Shown: in pieces, positions 54,409 to 62,642 of the stretch
Position numbering within the stretch: the first letter of the stretch is position 1
Layout: each line of letters begins with the position of its first letter
Assembly: GCA_026391835.1 (NCBI GenBank)
Contig: JAPLDF010000065.1
Location: forward strand, 87,860 to 151,859
Length of the DNA: 64,000 nucleotides
Origin: Bacteroidota bacterium
GTDB lineage: Bacteria; Bacteroidota; Bacteroidia; Bacteroidales; FEN-979
Reading direction: 5' to 3'
Notes under the pieces: generated by a model
The model's input: only the letters and a program-made list of their open reading frames with translations
The model's database searches: none
Told to the model about the DNA's origin: nothing
Translations under genes and position numbers: made by a program

Positions 54409-56088
54409 ATGAAGACAAAAAATGGTTTTATTTCGTCTATCATCATTTTGATTAACCTTATAGCAAGTATTAATCTGCAAGCTCAGGAAAAGAGTAAAAT
54501 ACCCGGCCTGGATAACTATATTTCGAAAACATTTAAAATTTTACAGATTGACACTATGCCGGGAGCCTCGGTATTGGTTTCCCAAAACGGAGATATTATT
54601 TACCAGAAAGGATTTGGGTATGCCGATATTGAAAAGAAAATGAAGGTTACACCCGAGACTAAATTCAAAATTGGTTCTATTTCAAAACAATTTACGTCTG
54701 TTGCCATTCTCAAACTCCAGGAAGAAGGCAAGATAAAAATTGAAGATAAATTATCAAAGTATATTCCTGATTTCCCACGTGGCAATGAAGTAACCATTTA
54801 TCATCTGCTTACGCATACATCAGGAATCCATGATTACAATTCTCAACCTAATTTTGAAATGACCAAACCTGTAACACCCCAGACATTACTTGATATTATT
54901 AAAAAACTTCCGTACGATTTTAATCCCGGAGAACGCTACCTGTATAACAATTCCGGTTATTTCATTTTAGGCTGTATCGTTTCGCAACTTTCGGGTAAAA
55001 CTTTGGGTAAATATCAAAACGAAACATTCTTCAAACCTTTAGGCATGAAAAATACAGGTATTTATGAAACCACTACTGTATTGAATAACGAAGCGCAGGG
55101 ATACAGCATGAATGGTGAAACAGTGAAAAAAGCTGACTTCCAGGAAATGTCGTGGACATTGGGAGTCGGAAGTATCTATTCCACCACACAAGATTTGTTT
55201 AAATGGAACGAAGCAGTTTTTAACGGGAAAGTGTTGTCAAATGCCACTTTAAAAACCGCTTTCTCACAGGCAGTTTTAAATAGCAGCGGCAAGGTTGACT
55301 ATGGGTTTGGCTGGTTCTTAATTACGAACAGGGGACTAAATTTCATTCAGCATTCTGGTGTTGTCTCAGGTTTCAGTTCATATCTTGAGCGCCAACCTGA
55401 AAGCAAACTTACAATTTGTGTTTTGTGCAACTCACTTCCAGCGCCCGAAGGAATTAATCCAATATTAAATGGTCAGGCCATCTCTGAATTTATCCTTGCG
55501 GAAAAAATGAATAAACAAAATATTGGAATAATTGACACAATTATAAGTAAAAATATTTTGTCAAAATATGTGGGGAGGTATGATTACGGGCAAGGGATTG
55601 CCATGCTGGTAACAGTGAAAGACAAACAATTATTTGGACAGATGACAGCTATGGCAGCAAGTCCAATGACACCCATTGGTGAAAATGAATTTTATTTCAA
55701 GGCCCGGAATGCAAAAATTAAATTCGTATCAAACTCATCCTCTGTTGTTGATCGTTTATTTCAATATCAAAACGGTTTGTTCTTTGAAGCAACCAAGCTT
55801 AAAGATGAAACTCCTGTAAAAATTAATCCTTCCTTTTTTGATAAATTGACCGGTAAATATGATTTTGGAAATAATTATGTAATTGAGATAACAAAAGAGA
55901 ATGAAAAATTATTTGTCGTAACGCCTTATATGCCTAAATACGAGTTGTTGCCTACAAGTGAATTGGATTATTTTGCAATGGAAGTTGCGAGTAAGATTTC
56001 ATTCATTTTAAACAAAGAAGGTAAAGCAGTGTCATTAAATTCAACATTTGACGGTCTGATTATACCAGCTAAAAAGCTTGGTGACTGA
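54409..56088 (+). CDS. Serine hydrolase (class C beta-lactamase/PBP-like) with C-terminal extension
   Basis: The 559-residue protein has a signal peptide (GFISSIIILINLIASINLQA) and a beta-lactamase-class C fold. The SxxK motif is in SISKQFTS (about residue 90), the YxN motif in YLYNNSGYF and the HxG motif in QHSGVVSG. The last ~170 residues form two small beta domains of the DUF3471 type (YVGRYDYGQGIAMLV and LTGKYDFGNNYVIEI). Such proteins are usually peptidases or esterases acting on D-amino acid peptides, not true beta-lactamases. The gene stands alone and is followed by a GC-richer element at 56108. Confidence 0.9.
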   Translation: MKTKNGFISSIIILINLIASINLQAQEKSKIPGLDNYISKTFKILQIDTMPGASVLVSQNGDIIYQKGFGYADIEKKMKVTPETKFKIGSISKQFTSVAILKLQEEGKIKIEDKLSKYIPDFPRGNEVTIYHLLTHTSGIHDYNSQPNFEMTKPVTPQTLLDIIKKLPYDFNPGERYLYNNSGYFILGCIVSQLSGKTLGKYQNETFFKPLGMKNTGIYETTTVLNNEAQGYSMNGETVKKADFQEMSWTLGVGSIYSTTQDLFKWNEAVFNGKVLSNATLKTAFSQAVLNSSGKVDYGFGWFLITNRGLNFIQHSGVVSGFSSYLERQPESKLTICVLCNSLPAPEGINPILNGQAISEFILAEKMNKQNIGIIDTIISKNILSKYVGRYDYGQGIAMLVTVKDKQLFGQMTAMAASPMTPIGENEFYFKARNAKIKFVSNSSSVVDRLFQYQNGLFFEATKLKDETPVKINPSFFDKLTGKYDFGNNYVIEITKENEKLFVVTPYMPKYELLPTSELDYFAMEVASKISFILNKEGKAVSLNSTFDGLIIPAKKLGD

Positions 56089-56107
56089 CCACTTAAGAAA
56101 TAAATAA

Positions 56108-56160
56108 AACCGCCTTCTGACAACAGCTATGCACCATAAAACTTTATAACGGTTGGGAAA
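56108..56160. other. GC-rich element after a stand-alone gene (cassette-junction-like)
   Basis: Within an AT-rich gap there is a GC-richer core, CCGCCTTCTGACAACAGC, ending with TATAACGGTTGGG. A related core, CCGCCGCTGATAACAG, follows another stand-alone gene at 59751. They share CCGCC, CTGA and AACAG in order. The ends recall the AAC/GTT core sites of integron attC elements, but no full attC fold could be drawn by eye. Confidence 0.3.
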
Positions 56161-56174
56161 TATTATCCTTAAAT

Positions 56175-57491
56175 ATGTTGGAAAATATAACAGAGATGGG
56201 AACAATAACCGTAAGAAAAACCAGGAAAATCGAGGACTTCAGGAATGAAAAGGGAAAAAGGACCTTTTTAGTTCGTAATATTCTTTTATGCACAGGATTA
56301 ATTGCTATTGTTTCGGCACTTTTTTATGTTCTTATAAATCTTGAACAACCAGATCGGATTATCCATAGATGTTTGCCAATTATTGCATTAGGATTAGTGT
56401 TTGTATCGTGCTATATAATTGGGTGCTATAAACTACCGGCAAAACATACATCTTATATGAGGCATAATGCCAGTTTGATTGTTGTATTCCTTTTTTTCTT
56501 GCTTTCATGCAAAAAAGAGGATAATAAAATAGTAACAACCCCACTGAATATTTATAAAATATTTTGGGATGATTTCAATGCGAATTATCCTGCATTTCAA
56601 CTAAATAATATCAATTGGGACTCTGTTTACAGTGTCAATTCTGCAATGATTAATTCAAATACAACAGATTATACTCTTTTTAATATAATAAAATCTTCAG
56701 TTCTGGCTTTAAAGGATGCTCATTCGGACATCAGTTCAAATCAGTATGGCCGTGCTGATTATGGTTATGTATTTGTTCAGCAAAAGCCAGCAAACTTCCC
56801 TGTCTGGAATACAATTTTCACAAAGTATGTTCAAAAGTATAAATTTAATCACAGTAATGCAACTATGGCATACGGGAAAGTATATAATCAGGATATTGGT
56901 TATTTTTTAATTGAAAGCTTTAATGAAATTGAAAATGACTATTACATGATTGATTCTTTCCTTGATAATTTTCAAAACTCAAAAGCCATAATTATAGATA
57001 TCAGGCATAATGGTGGTGGAAATGAATCATATGCCCAAATTGTTGCAAGCAGGTTGACAAATCAGGCTGTGACTTATCGTTATGCAAGATATAGAATTGG
57101 CCCGGAAAATTCCGATTTGTCAGACTATATACCATTAAAACTTTACCCCAACGGTAAGATAAGGTTTACCAAGCCTGTCATTTTACTAACAAACAGACAC
57201 ACATTCAGTGCAGCCGAGGACTTTACTTTAATGTTACGGAGTTTCCCCAATATTGTACAGATTGGTGATACCACATTGGGTGGTGTTGCAACAAATCCAA
57301 TTATAAAGACTTTGCCGAATGGATGGACATATAGAATGGCAAGGACAATCAATTGTGATAAAAGTAAAGCACCTATAAAAGGGGGCATTGCTCCACAGGT
57401 TGAAGTTCAGATTAGCAAACAAGATTCTATCAATGGAGTTGATAAAATAATTGAAGCTGCAATTGACAAGATAAATGAAAAAATGGAATAA
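56175..57491 (+). CDS. S41-family peptidase (C-terminal processing protease-like)
   Basis: The peptidase part has IIIDIRHNGGGNESYAQIVA and the nucleophile Ser in TNRHTFSAAEDFTLM, followed by GDTTLGGVATNPI, all typical of S41 enzymes. The open frame gives 438 residues, of which the first ~95 contain two membrane helices (LLCTGLIAIVSALFYVLI and LPIIALGLVFVSCYIIG). At 56457 a second good start begins a lipoprotein signal (MRHNASLIVVFLFFLLSCKK). The true gene may therefore be the shorter 344-residue lipoprotein, with the upstream part a fused or chance membrane segment. A PDZ domain is not evident. The substrate is unknown. Confidence 0.8.
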   Translation: MLENITEMGTITVRKTRKIEDFRNEKGKRTFLVRNILLCTGLIAIVSALFYVLINLEQPDRIIHRCLPIIALGLVFVSCYIIGCYKLPAKHTSYMRHNASLIVVFLFFLLSCKKEDNKIVTTPLNIYKIFWDDFNANYPAFQLNNINWDSVYSVNSAMINSNTTDYTLFNIIKSSVLALKDAHSDISSNQYGRADYGYVFVQQKPANFPVWNTIFTKYVQKYKFNHSNATMAYGKVYNQDIGYFLIESFNEIENDYYMIDSFLDNFQNSKAIIIDIRHNGGGNESYAQIVASRLTNQAVTYRYARYRIGPENSDLSDYIPLKLYPNGKIRFTKPVILLTNRHTFSAAEDFTLMLRSFPNIVQIGDTTLGGVATNPIIKTLPNGWTYRMARTINCDKSKAPIKGGIAPQVEVQISKQDSINGVDKIIEAAIDKINEKME

Positions 57492-57566
57492 AAGATGTAA
57501 CGAACCTGGTTGACCCGTCCTGACGTGAGACATAATGAATTCATATAAATAAAGGAGGAACTAAAA

Positions 57567-58481
57567 ATGAAAATATTAGTAACTGGTGGCACCAACGGAA
57601 TGGGAAAAGGAGTGGCGAAGGTATTGGCAGGGCTTGATAACCAAATTCATGAAGTTATCCTGTTGTGCAGATCTCAGGAACTTGGCGAGTCAACAATCAA
57701 AGAAATTGAAAACTCCACCATGAATCATAAAATGTCAATTATTTTATGTGACCTTGCAAAACTCAGTGATGTCAGGCATGCTATCAACGAGATTCAAAGG
57801 AAACATACGTTCCTGGATTGTATATTCATAAATGCCGGATTAGGGTACGCTGCAAACCGCGTAGAAACTGAGGACAGAATGGATTCTCATTTCCAGGTGA
57901 ATTATTTATCTCAGTTTATGCTGACTTTAAATTTATTGAACTTGTTGGAAAACTCTGAAAATGCCGGAAGAATAATTTTCAATGTTACTGAAGGGGGCAA
58001 AATACTATGGGATGATATGCAAATGAAAAATGTGTGGAGTTATGAAACTGGCATCCATCAATCCATGGTTGCCAAAAGAATGTTCCTTGTGAAGTTACAT
58101 AATTTATATCGGGGGGTAAAAGGTTCAGAATTATCCTTTATTGGTTTTGAAATATCCAAAACAGTGTGGAGTAATCAGATCAATATTATTCCGGTATTTA
58201 TGAAAATAATGGCAACTATAATGAAGTATCTGGGCACATTTATTTCAATAGAGAAATGCGGGGTTATCATGTCTCCTCTGTTCACTGAAAAGCAGGAAGA
58301 AAGCCTGAAAAAATCAGGGAAATTTATCACATGGAAAAAAAATGAGTTTATTGAGATCAAGGAAGATGATATCATTTTAAACCAGGAAATGCATCATCGG
58401 TTGTGGAATGCCAGTTTGCGGCTGTGTATGGACGAAAAAACGACACAAATTGCTGAGAGACTAATTAATTGCGCAAAATAA
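57567..58481 (+). CDS. SDR-family protein with altered catalytic site
   Basis: The 304-residue protein has a Rossmann start MKILVTGGTNGMGKGVAKVL (TGxxxGxG), CDLAKLSDVRHAI and FINAGLG (NAG motif). At the usual YxxxK place it reads SMVAK, with Ser in the position of the catalytic Tyr. At the usual catalytic Ser it reads NVTEGG. It may thus bind NAD(P) without normal oxidoreductase chemistry, or use another Tyr (SYETG lies 12 residues before the Lys). A strong Shine-Dalgarno AAAGGAGG lies at 57551-57558, 9 nt before the ATG, which is unusual for this phylum. It could be a transferred gene. Confidence 0.8.
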   Translation: MKILVTGGTNGMGKGVAKVLAGLDNQIHEVILLCRSQELGESTIKEIENSTMNHKMSIILCDLAKLSDVRHAINEIQRKHTFLDCIFINAGLGYAANRVETEDRMDSHFQVNYLSQFMLTLNLLNLLENSENAGRIIFNVTEGGKILWDDMQMKNVWSYETGIHQSMVAKRMFLVKLHNLYRGVKGSELSFIGFEISKTVWSNQINIIPVFMKIMATIMKYLGTFISIEKCGVIMSPLFTEKQEESLKKSGKFITWKKNEFIEIKEDDIILNQEMHHRLWNASLRLCMDEKTTQIAERLINCAK

Positions 58482-58552
58482 TGTCCAATTTTTAACATAA
58501 TTGATTGTACCAATAAAAAAGTGCGACTCCCGACACGGGGTATAGCCAATCG

Positions 58553-58568
58553 TTATCATCAATGATAA
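58553..58568 (+). promoter_or_regulatory. 16-bp palindrome upstream of a stand-alone gene
   Basis: TTATCATCAATGATAA has perfect 7-bp arms around a 2-nt centre and ends 15 nt before the ATG at 58584. It could be an operator. No T run follows. Confidence 0.4.
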
Positions 58569-58583
58569 AAAACAAAAAAGCAT

Positions 58584-59750
58584 ATGACAATGAGATGGAA
58601 CATTTTTTTATCACTATTCATTTTTATCACAATTAATGAATTAAAAGCCCAGGATCATCAGTTTTACATTCCCGATTATGTGAATTTCGATGCAGACAGC
58701 GTTCTGAAAGAGAAAATTTACAGCAACTTAAATACTTTGTTTGGCAGTATAAACGGAGATATCAGGAGTTGCAGGTTGGTGAACAACGGGAACTACAGCC
58801 AAAATATCGAGTTTTTTGAATGTTTAAAAGGCCTGGAAGCAAGTAAAAAGTACAATGCCACAGATTTCTATAAAAAGCAATTAATAAACGCCTACAGGAT
58901 TTTGCCAAATAAATACTTGCTAAACATTGCATATGTTGGTTACGCCGATGGATGTCCAATTATCAATAATATTTGTACAATTATCGTTGACGAAGAAAAC
59001 GATACAATTAAATTCTCTTCCCCATTGGAATACAGGACAACAGAATGGAAAAGTAAGCAGGTTGGCAATATCCTTTATCATTACAAAAATGAGTTCAATA
59101 TTGAAGTGGCCGTAAAGTTCGAGGCATCCTCCAGGTATATAGCAAGTAACCTTGGGTTAACGCCTTTGGATCTAATCTTCTATAAATGTGATAATTTCCA
59201 GGAGGCTTTCAGAATTATTGGGTTTGAGTATGATCTAAGTTATAACGGGAAATATAAAGAAAGTTGGATATTAGGCAATACCATTTTTCAAGGCTTTAAC
59301 AATGAAAAAATCTCTCATGACATTTTTCATGTCTATACTGCAAAAATGATTGATACGCGGGACAGGAACTGGACAGCAGAAGAAGGAATTGCATATAGCT
59401 GGGGAGACGCATACTATCCAAAGCAAAACGGAGAAATAATTTCACGAAACGAATTAGCTCAAATACTAAAAGATACAGTGAATAAAACCCCGGATATTGA
59501 CCTATTAAAGCTGTTCGAAACCAGGAGCGATATTTACGATGGTTTATCCCCGAATGTTAAGGTAAAATCGGTTATGTCCAGCCTGATTTGTGATGAAGTT
59601 CAAAAACAAAAAGGAAATAAGGGAATCATCGAGCTTATCAAATGCGGAAAAGGAGATGCTAATTTTTTTATTACAATTGATAAACTTATTGGGATTAACA
59701 GGGGAAATTTTAATAAAAAAGTAAAGGAATTAATAGAGAGGTACAAATAA
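58584..59750 (+). CDS. Secreted protein resembling a degenerate gluzincin peptidase
   Basis: The 388-residue product has a signal peptide (MRWNIFLSLFIFITINELKA). At about residue 248 it has SHDIFHVYTAKM, and 20 residues later NWTAEEGIAYSWG. The spacing and wording follow the HExxH plus downstream Glu pattern of gluzincin-type peptidases, but the catalytic Glu is replaced by Asp (HDIFH). It may be a weak or inactive relative. The N-terminal half (SLNTLFGSINGDIRS-like region) is not recognised. The call is tentative. Confidence 0.5.
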   Translation: MTMRWNIFLSLFIFITINELKAQDHQFYIPDYVNFDADSVLKEKIYSNLNTLFGSINGDIRSCRLVNNGNYSQNIEFFECLKGLEASKKYNATDFYKKQLINAYRILPNKYLLNIAYVGYADGCPIINNICTIIVDEENDTIKFSSPLEYRTTEWKSKQVGNILYHYKNEFNIEVAVKFEASSRYIASNLGLTPLDLIFYKCDNFQEAFRIIGFEYDLSYNGKYKESWILGNTIFQGFNNEKISHDIFHVYTAKMIDTRDRNWTAEEGIAYSWGDAYYPKQNGEIISRNELAQILKDTVNKTPDIDLLKLFETRSDIYDGLSPNVKVKSVMSSLICDEVQKQKGNKGIIELIKCGKGDANFFITIDKLIGINRGNFNKKVKELIERYK

Positions 59751-59800
59751 CCGCCGCTGATAACAGTACTTCAGCTGTCGTGTTACGAAACCTAAACTGC
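59751..59800. other. GC-rich element after a stand-alone gene (second example)
   Basis: Immediately after the TAA of the preceding gene the sequence CCGCCGCTGATAACAG begins and continues to GTCGTGTTACG. It is related to the element at 56108. The remaining gap to 59889 is AT-rich, with nothing else recognised. Confidence 0.3.
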
Positions 59801-59889
59801 AGATATTTTAAAACCAATTGAACTGAAAGAAAACAAAGTTTATTGAGCTCATCACTGGTATAATCAGGTATAACTATTTAAAATAAGGT

Positions 59890-60873
59890 ATGACACCTAC
59901 ATTAAGAATGCTGCCAGTGCTTGGAATTTTCCTCACTGAACGATCGCTCTGTGCACAACAAACTCTGCAGGTGATAAAGGCTAATTCGAAAATCGTCGAT
60001 ATTAAAGACGGGAAAACCTTTAAAAAAGGGACCTGGACGATAATTCCGGAAGCCAAACCAGATGTTTATAAAACGTCAGCCAAACGGGTTACGTTTTACA
60101 CAGATCTGGATTCAATTACTTTTAAGGTTAACCCTAAGAACGAGTATAACTTCGTCATCCTGCTTAATGGGAAAGACTCGGCTTTTACACAAATAAAATA
60201 TGAGAAGGAGAACCATTTACCAAGTTATCTGGAGGTACTGCAAAAAGCATCCCGGTATAATTTCAACGACAGGAGAGAAATAACAAAATTTACCTACAAA
60301 CCGGTGGACGATACCGGTTTAATGAAAATAAGAAAGGATTTCAAGCTCGATTCAATTATGGGTTCGGGAAACGAGGTTTCTCAAATACTGAGTTTGCTTC
60401 ACTGGGTGCATAATACAATTCCACATGACGGCACGAAGGACGCTCCGGAATATTCTTCCATCCATAACCTAATGAATATTTGTATCAGCGACCATAAGAC
60501 AGTGGATTGCGGCACATTAGCAGCCGTACTCAACAATTGTTATCTGGCTATGGGATATAAATCGCGAAGGGTTGTTTGCTTGCCAAAAGATTCAGCTGAT
60601 TTTGATTGTCATTCGATAAATACGGTCTATTCAAATACCCTGAACAAATGGCTGTGGATCGACCCGACAAATGACGCATATGTAATGAATGAGAAAGGCG
60701 AACTGCTGAGCATTGCAGAAGTAAGAAAGAGATTGGTTGAGAACAAAGGTAAAATCATAAACCAGTTAACCATTTCAGGTTTGTTGGGGAATAAATATTC
60801 TTTAAAGAGAAAAAATGACAACCCGGTTTCTATTTCTAATCTTCAATGTATTGGCGAAGAAATACATTGTTAA
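59890..60873 (+). CDS. Transglutaminase-like protein, short paralogue
   Basis: The 327-residue protein parallels the C-terminal two-thirds of the one at 19131-20372. Both have GSGNEVSQILSLLHWVH-like and IPHDG phrases, the catalytic Cys in TVDCGTLAAVLNNCYL, the His in DFDCHSINTVY and the Asp in WLWIDPTNDAYVM. It lacks the TPR-like region and ends about 45 residues after the catalytic core with an unrelated tail (NPVSISNLQCIGEEIHC), where the longer paralogue continues. Its last 59 nt overlap the next gene in another frame, so the end may have been lost by fusion or deletion. A weak signal peptide is present at the N-terminus. Confidence 0.8.
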   Translation: MTPTLRMLPVLGIFLTERSLCAQQTLQVIKANSKIVDIKDGKTFKKGTWTIIPEAKPDVYKTSAKRVTFYTDLDSITFKVNPKNEYNFVILLNGKDSAFTQIKYEKENHLPSYLEVLQKASRYNFNDRREITKFTYKPVDDTGLMKIRKDFKLDSIMGSGNEVSQILSLLHWVHNTIPHDGTKDAPEYSSIHNLMNICISDHKTVDCGTLAAVLNNCYLAMGYKSRRVVCLPKDSADFDCHSINTVYSNTLNKWLWIDPTNDAYVMNEKGELLSIAEVRKRLVENKGKIINQLTISGLLGNKYSLKRKNDNPVSISNLQCIGEEIHC

Positions 60874-61462
60874 AAAATGGGGAAAGGAATTTTATTATGC
60901 CTATAAAAAAGCAGCAAAGCAGAAACTGCGCGAAATTGAGTCTGAATTGCCCCCCAGAGTAGATAATTTCTTTCAGACTGATTATAAGAGCATCGTGGCT
61001 TGTATCCCGATTTACTTTGCATTGATGAAACAGGGCATCCCCAGAAATGAAATCGACATGGTAATCTGGAAGACGATTGAGAGAGTCTATAATTTAGTGC
61101 CACCAAAGGGTGGCAAAAAGAGTTACAGGAAGATATTGGATGGATTGAAAGCATATCAAAAAAAGGGAGAAATGGGTCTTCTCGCAAAAAGCGATTGGGT
61201 TCTAAAGGTCGAAGAAGAAGAAAGCGGGTCATACTTTTGTCGTGTGACGGAATGCGGGGCATATAAAATCCTGATCAACAAAGGTTACGACTTCATTTTT
61301 CCGTGCATGTGCCGGGTTGACCATTTAACCATGAACTTAAGGGGATTCAGATATGAACGCGACAAGACGATTGCGGACGGAGGGGATTTGTGCAACAACC
61401 ATTTTATGGGATTGGGCTATACGGAATGGGCTCCTGAAAATGGATTTTCAACCAGGAAATAG
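60815..61462 (+). CDS. L-2-amino-thiazoline-4-carboxylic acid hydrolase-like protein
   Basis: The 215-residue protein matches the ATC hydrolase family in its second half: CRVDHLTMNLRGFRYERDKT, then ADGGDLCNNHF, where the family has a conserved C-D-D and R-T-GG-CD pattern. The first half is helical and basic (LAKKYIVKKWGKEFYYAY). In Pseudomonas the enzyme opens the thiazoline ring in a cysteine-forming pathway, but most family members are uncharacterised. The start overlaps the preceding gene by 59 nt. The next gene begins 9 nt downstream, so the group is an operon. Confidence 0.78.
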   Translation: MTTRFLFLIFNVLAKKYIVKKWGKEFYYAYKKAAKQKLREIESELPPRVDNFFQTDYKSIVACIPIYFALMKQGIPRNEIDMVIWKTIERVYNLVPPKGGKKSYRKILDGLKAYQKKGEMGLLAKSDWVLKVEEEESGSYFCRVTECGAYKILINKGYDFIFPCMCRVDHLTMNLRGFRYERDKTIADGGDLCNNHFMGLGYTEWAPENGFSTRK

Positions 61463-61471
61463 TTCAACCCG

Positions 61472-62626
61472 ATGATTGGAAAGATGAATGTTCAAACCAG
61501 AAAGATTCGCTGGTGCGGTTGTTCAGACCTGGCGCTGACCGCACTGGGTTTTCTTCTTGCATATACGCAACCCGCCTGTTCGCAAACAAAACCGGAATCA
61601 GATAAATCAGCAGCTATTACTCAGGCCCTTACGGAAGTGGTGAATCAAGGACAAGCCCCCGGAATGGTTGCTGCAATTATCTCAGGTAAAGGGATCATTG
61701 CCATCGGTTCAGCAGGTGTTCGTAAAGTTGGTTCAGATATCCCCTTCGCCTGCAATGATCTCGTACACCTGGGCTCATGCACCAAAGCGATGACCAGCAC
61801 TATGATAGCCACACTTGTGGCAGAAGGAAAACTTAACTGGGAGATGAAATTGGTTGAGGCACTACCGGAACTTAAGAAAAGTTTTCATCCTGATTTTCAA
61901 GACATAACACTTTGGCAATTGCTCACCCATCGTGCAGGTCTTCCGTCAAACCCGACGGATTGGGATGCGTATAACACAAAAGAAATCAAAGAGAGGCGCC
62001 TGGCAATTTTGAAGGATAATCTCAGTTCTGCCACTTCAGTAAAACAAGGGGAATTCAATTACTCCAATTTTGGTTATATGATCGCAGCATGCATGGCAGA
62101 AAAGGTAACCGGCTTAAGCTGGGAATCCCTGATGAAACAACGTTTGTTCAATCCATTGGGGATGTCATCAGCCGGGTTCGGGGTTCCGGGTACACCCGGA
62201 TTAATCGATCAACCCTGGGGTCATCAAAGATTCGGCGGGCGATGGCAGCCAAGTAACGACTACGATGCAGAAGCCCTTGGGCCAGCTGGCGAGATCCGCT
62301 GCACTGTTGCTGACTGGTCTAAATTCCTGGCCATTCAACTAGGCAATAAAAATTCAATTCTGGAACAAAAATATTTGGATAAACTGGTTGAACCGGTCGG
62401 ATTCTACGCCGCTGGCTGGGGGGTCATAGAAGATCTGCCCTGGGCTCAGGGCAGGGTGCTCACGCATAATGGCAGCAACGGGATCTGGTACGCCACAGTG
62501 TTGGTGGCAACCAGGTTGGACAGGGCCTATGTGGTGGTCACCAATTCCCGTGATTTCACCAATACCGAAGATCTGTGCAGTAAAATGATCAACAAACTCA
62601 TCAAAATTAATCAAACCAACAATTAA
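61472..62626 (+). CDS. Serine hydrolase (class C beta-lactamase-like), second type
   Basis: The 384-residue protein has a signal sequence ending near QPACSQ (about residue 39, possibly a lipoprotein). Its class C motifs are SxxK in HLGSCTKAMTS, YxN in FNYSNFGYM and HxG in LTHNGSNG. Unlike the gene at 54409 it has no C-terminal extra domains. The usual role is hydrolysis of peptides or esters in the periplasm. It starts 9 nt after the ATC hydrolase-like gene and is followed 4-16 nt later by a TPR protein. Base composition here returns to that of the main chromosome. Confidence 0.9.
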   Translation: MIGKMNVQTRKIRWCGCSDLALTALGFLLAYTQPACSQTKPESDKSAAITQALTEVVNQGQAPGMVAAIISGKGIIAIGSAGVRKVGSDIPFACNDLVHLGSCTKAMTSTMIATLVAEGKLNWEMKLVEALPELKKSFHPDFQDITLWQLLTHRAGLPSNPTDWDAYNTKEIKERRLAILKDNLSSATSVKQGEFNYSNFGYMIAACMAEKVTGLSWESLMKQRLFNPLGMSSAGFGVPGTPGLIDQPWGHQRFGGRWQPSNDYDAEALGPAGEIRCTVADWSKFLAIQLGNKNSILEQKYLDKLVEPVGFYAAGWGVIEDLPWAQGRVLTHNGSNGIWYATVLVATRLDRAYVVVTNSRDFTNTEDLCSKMINKLIKINQTNN

Positions 62627-62642
62627 CCTTATGCTGAAATCA

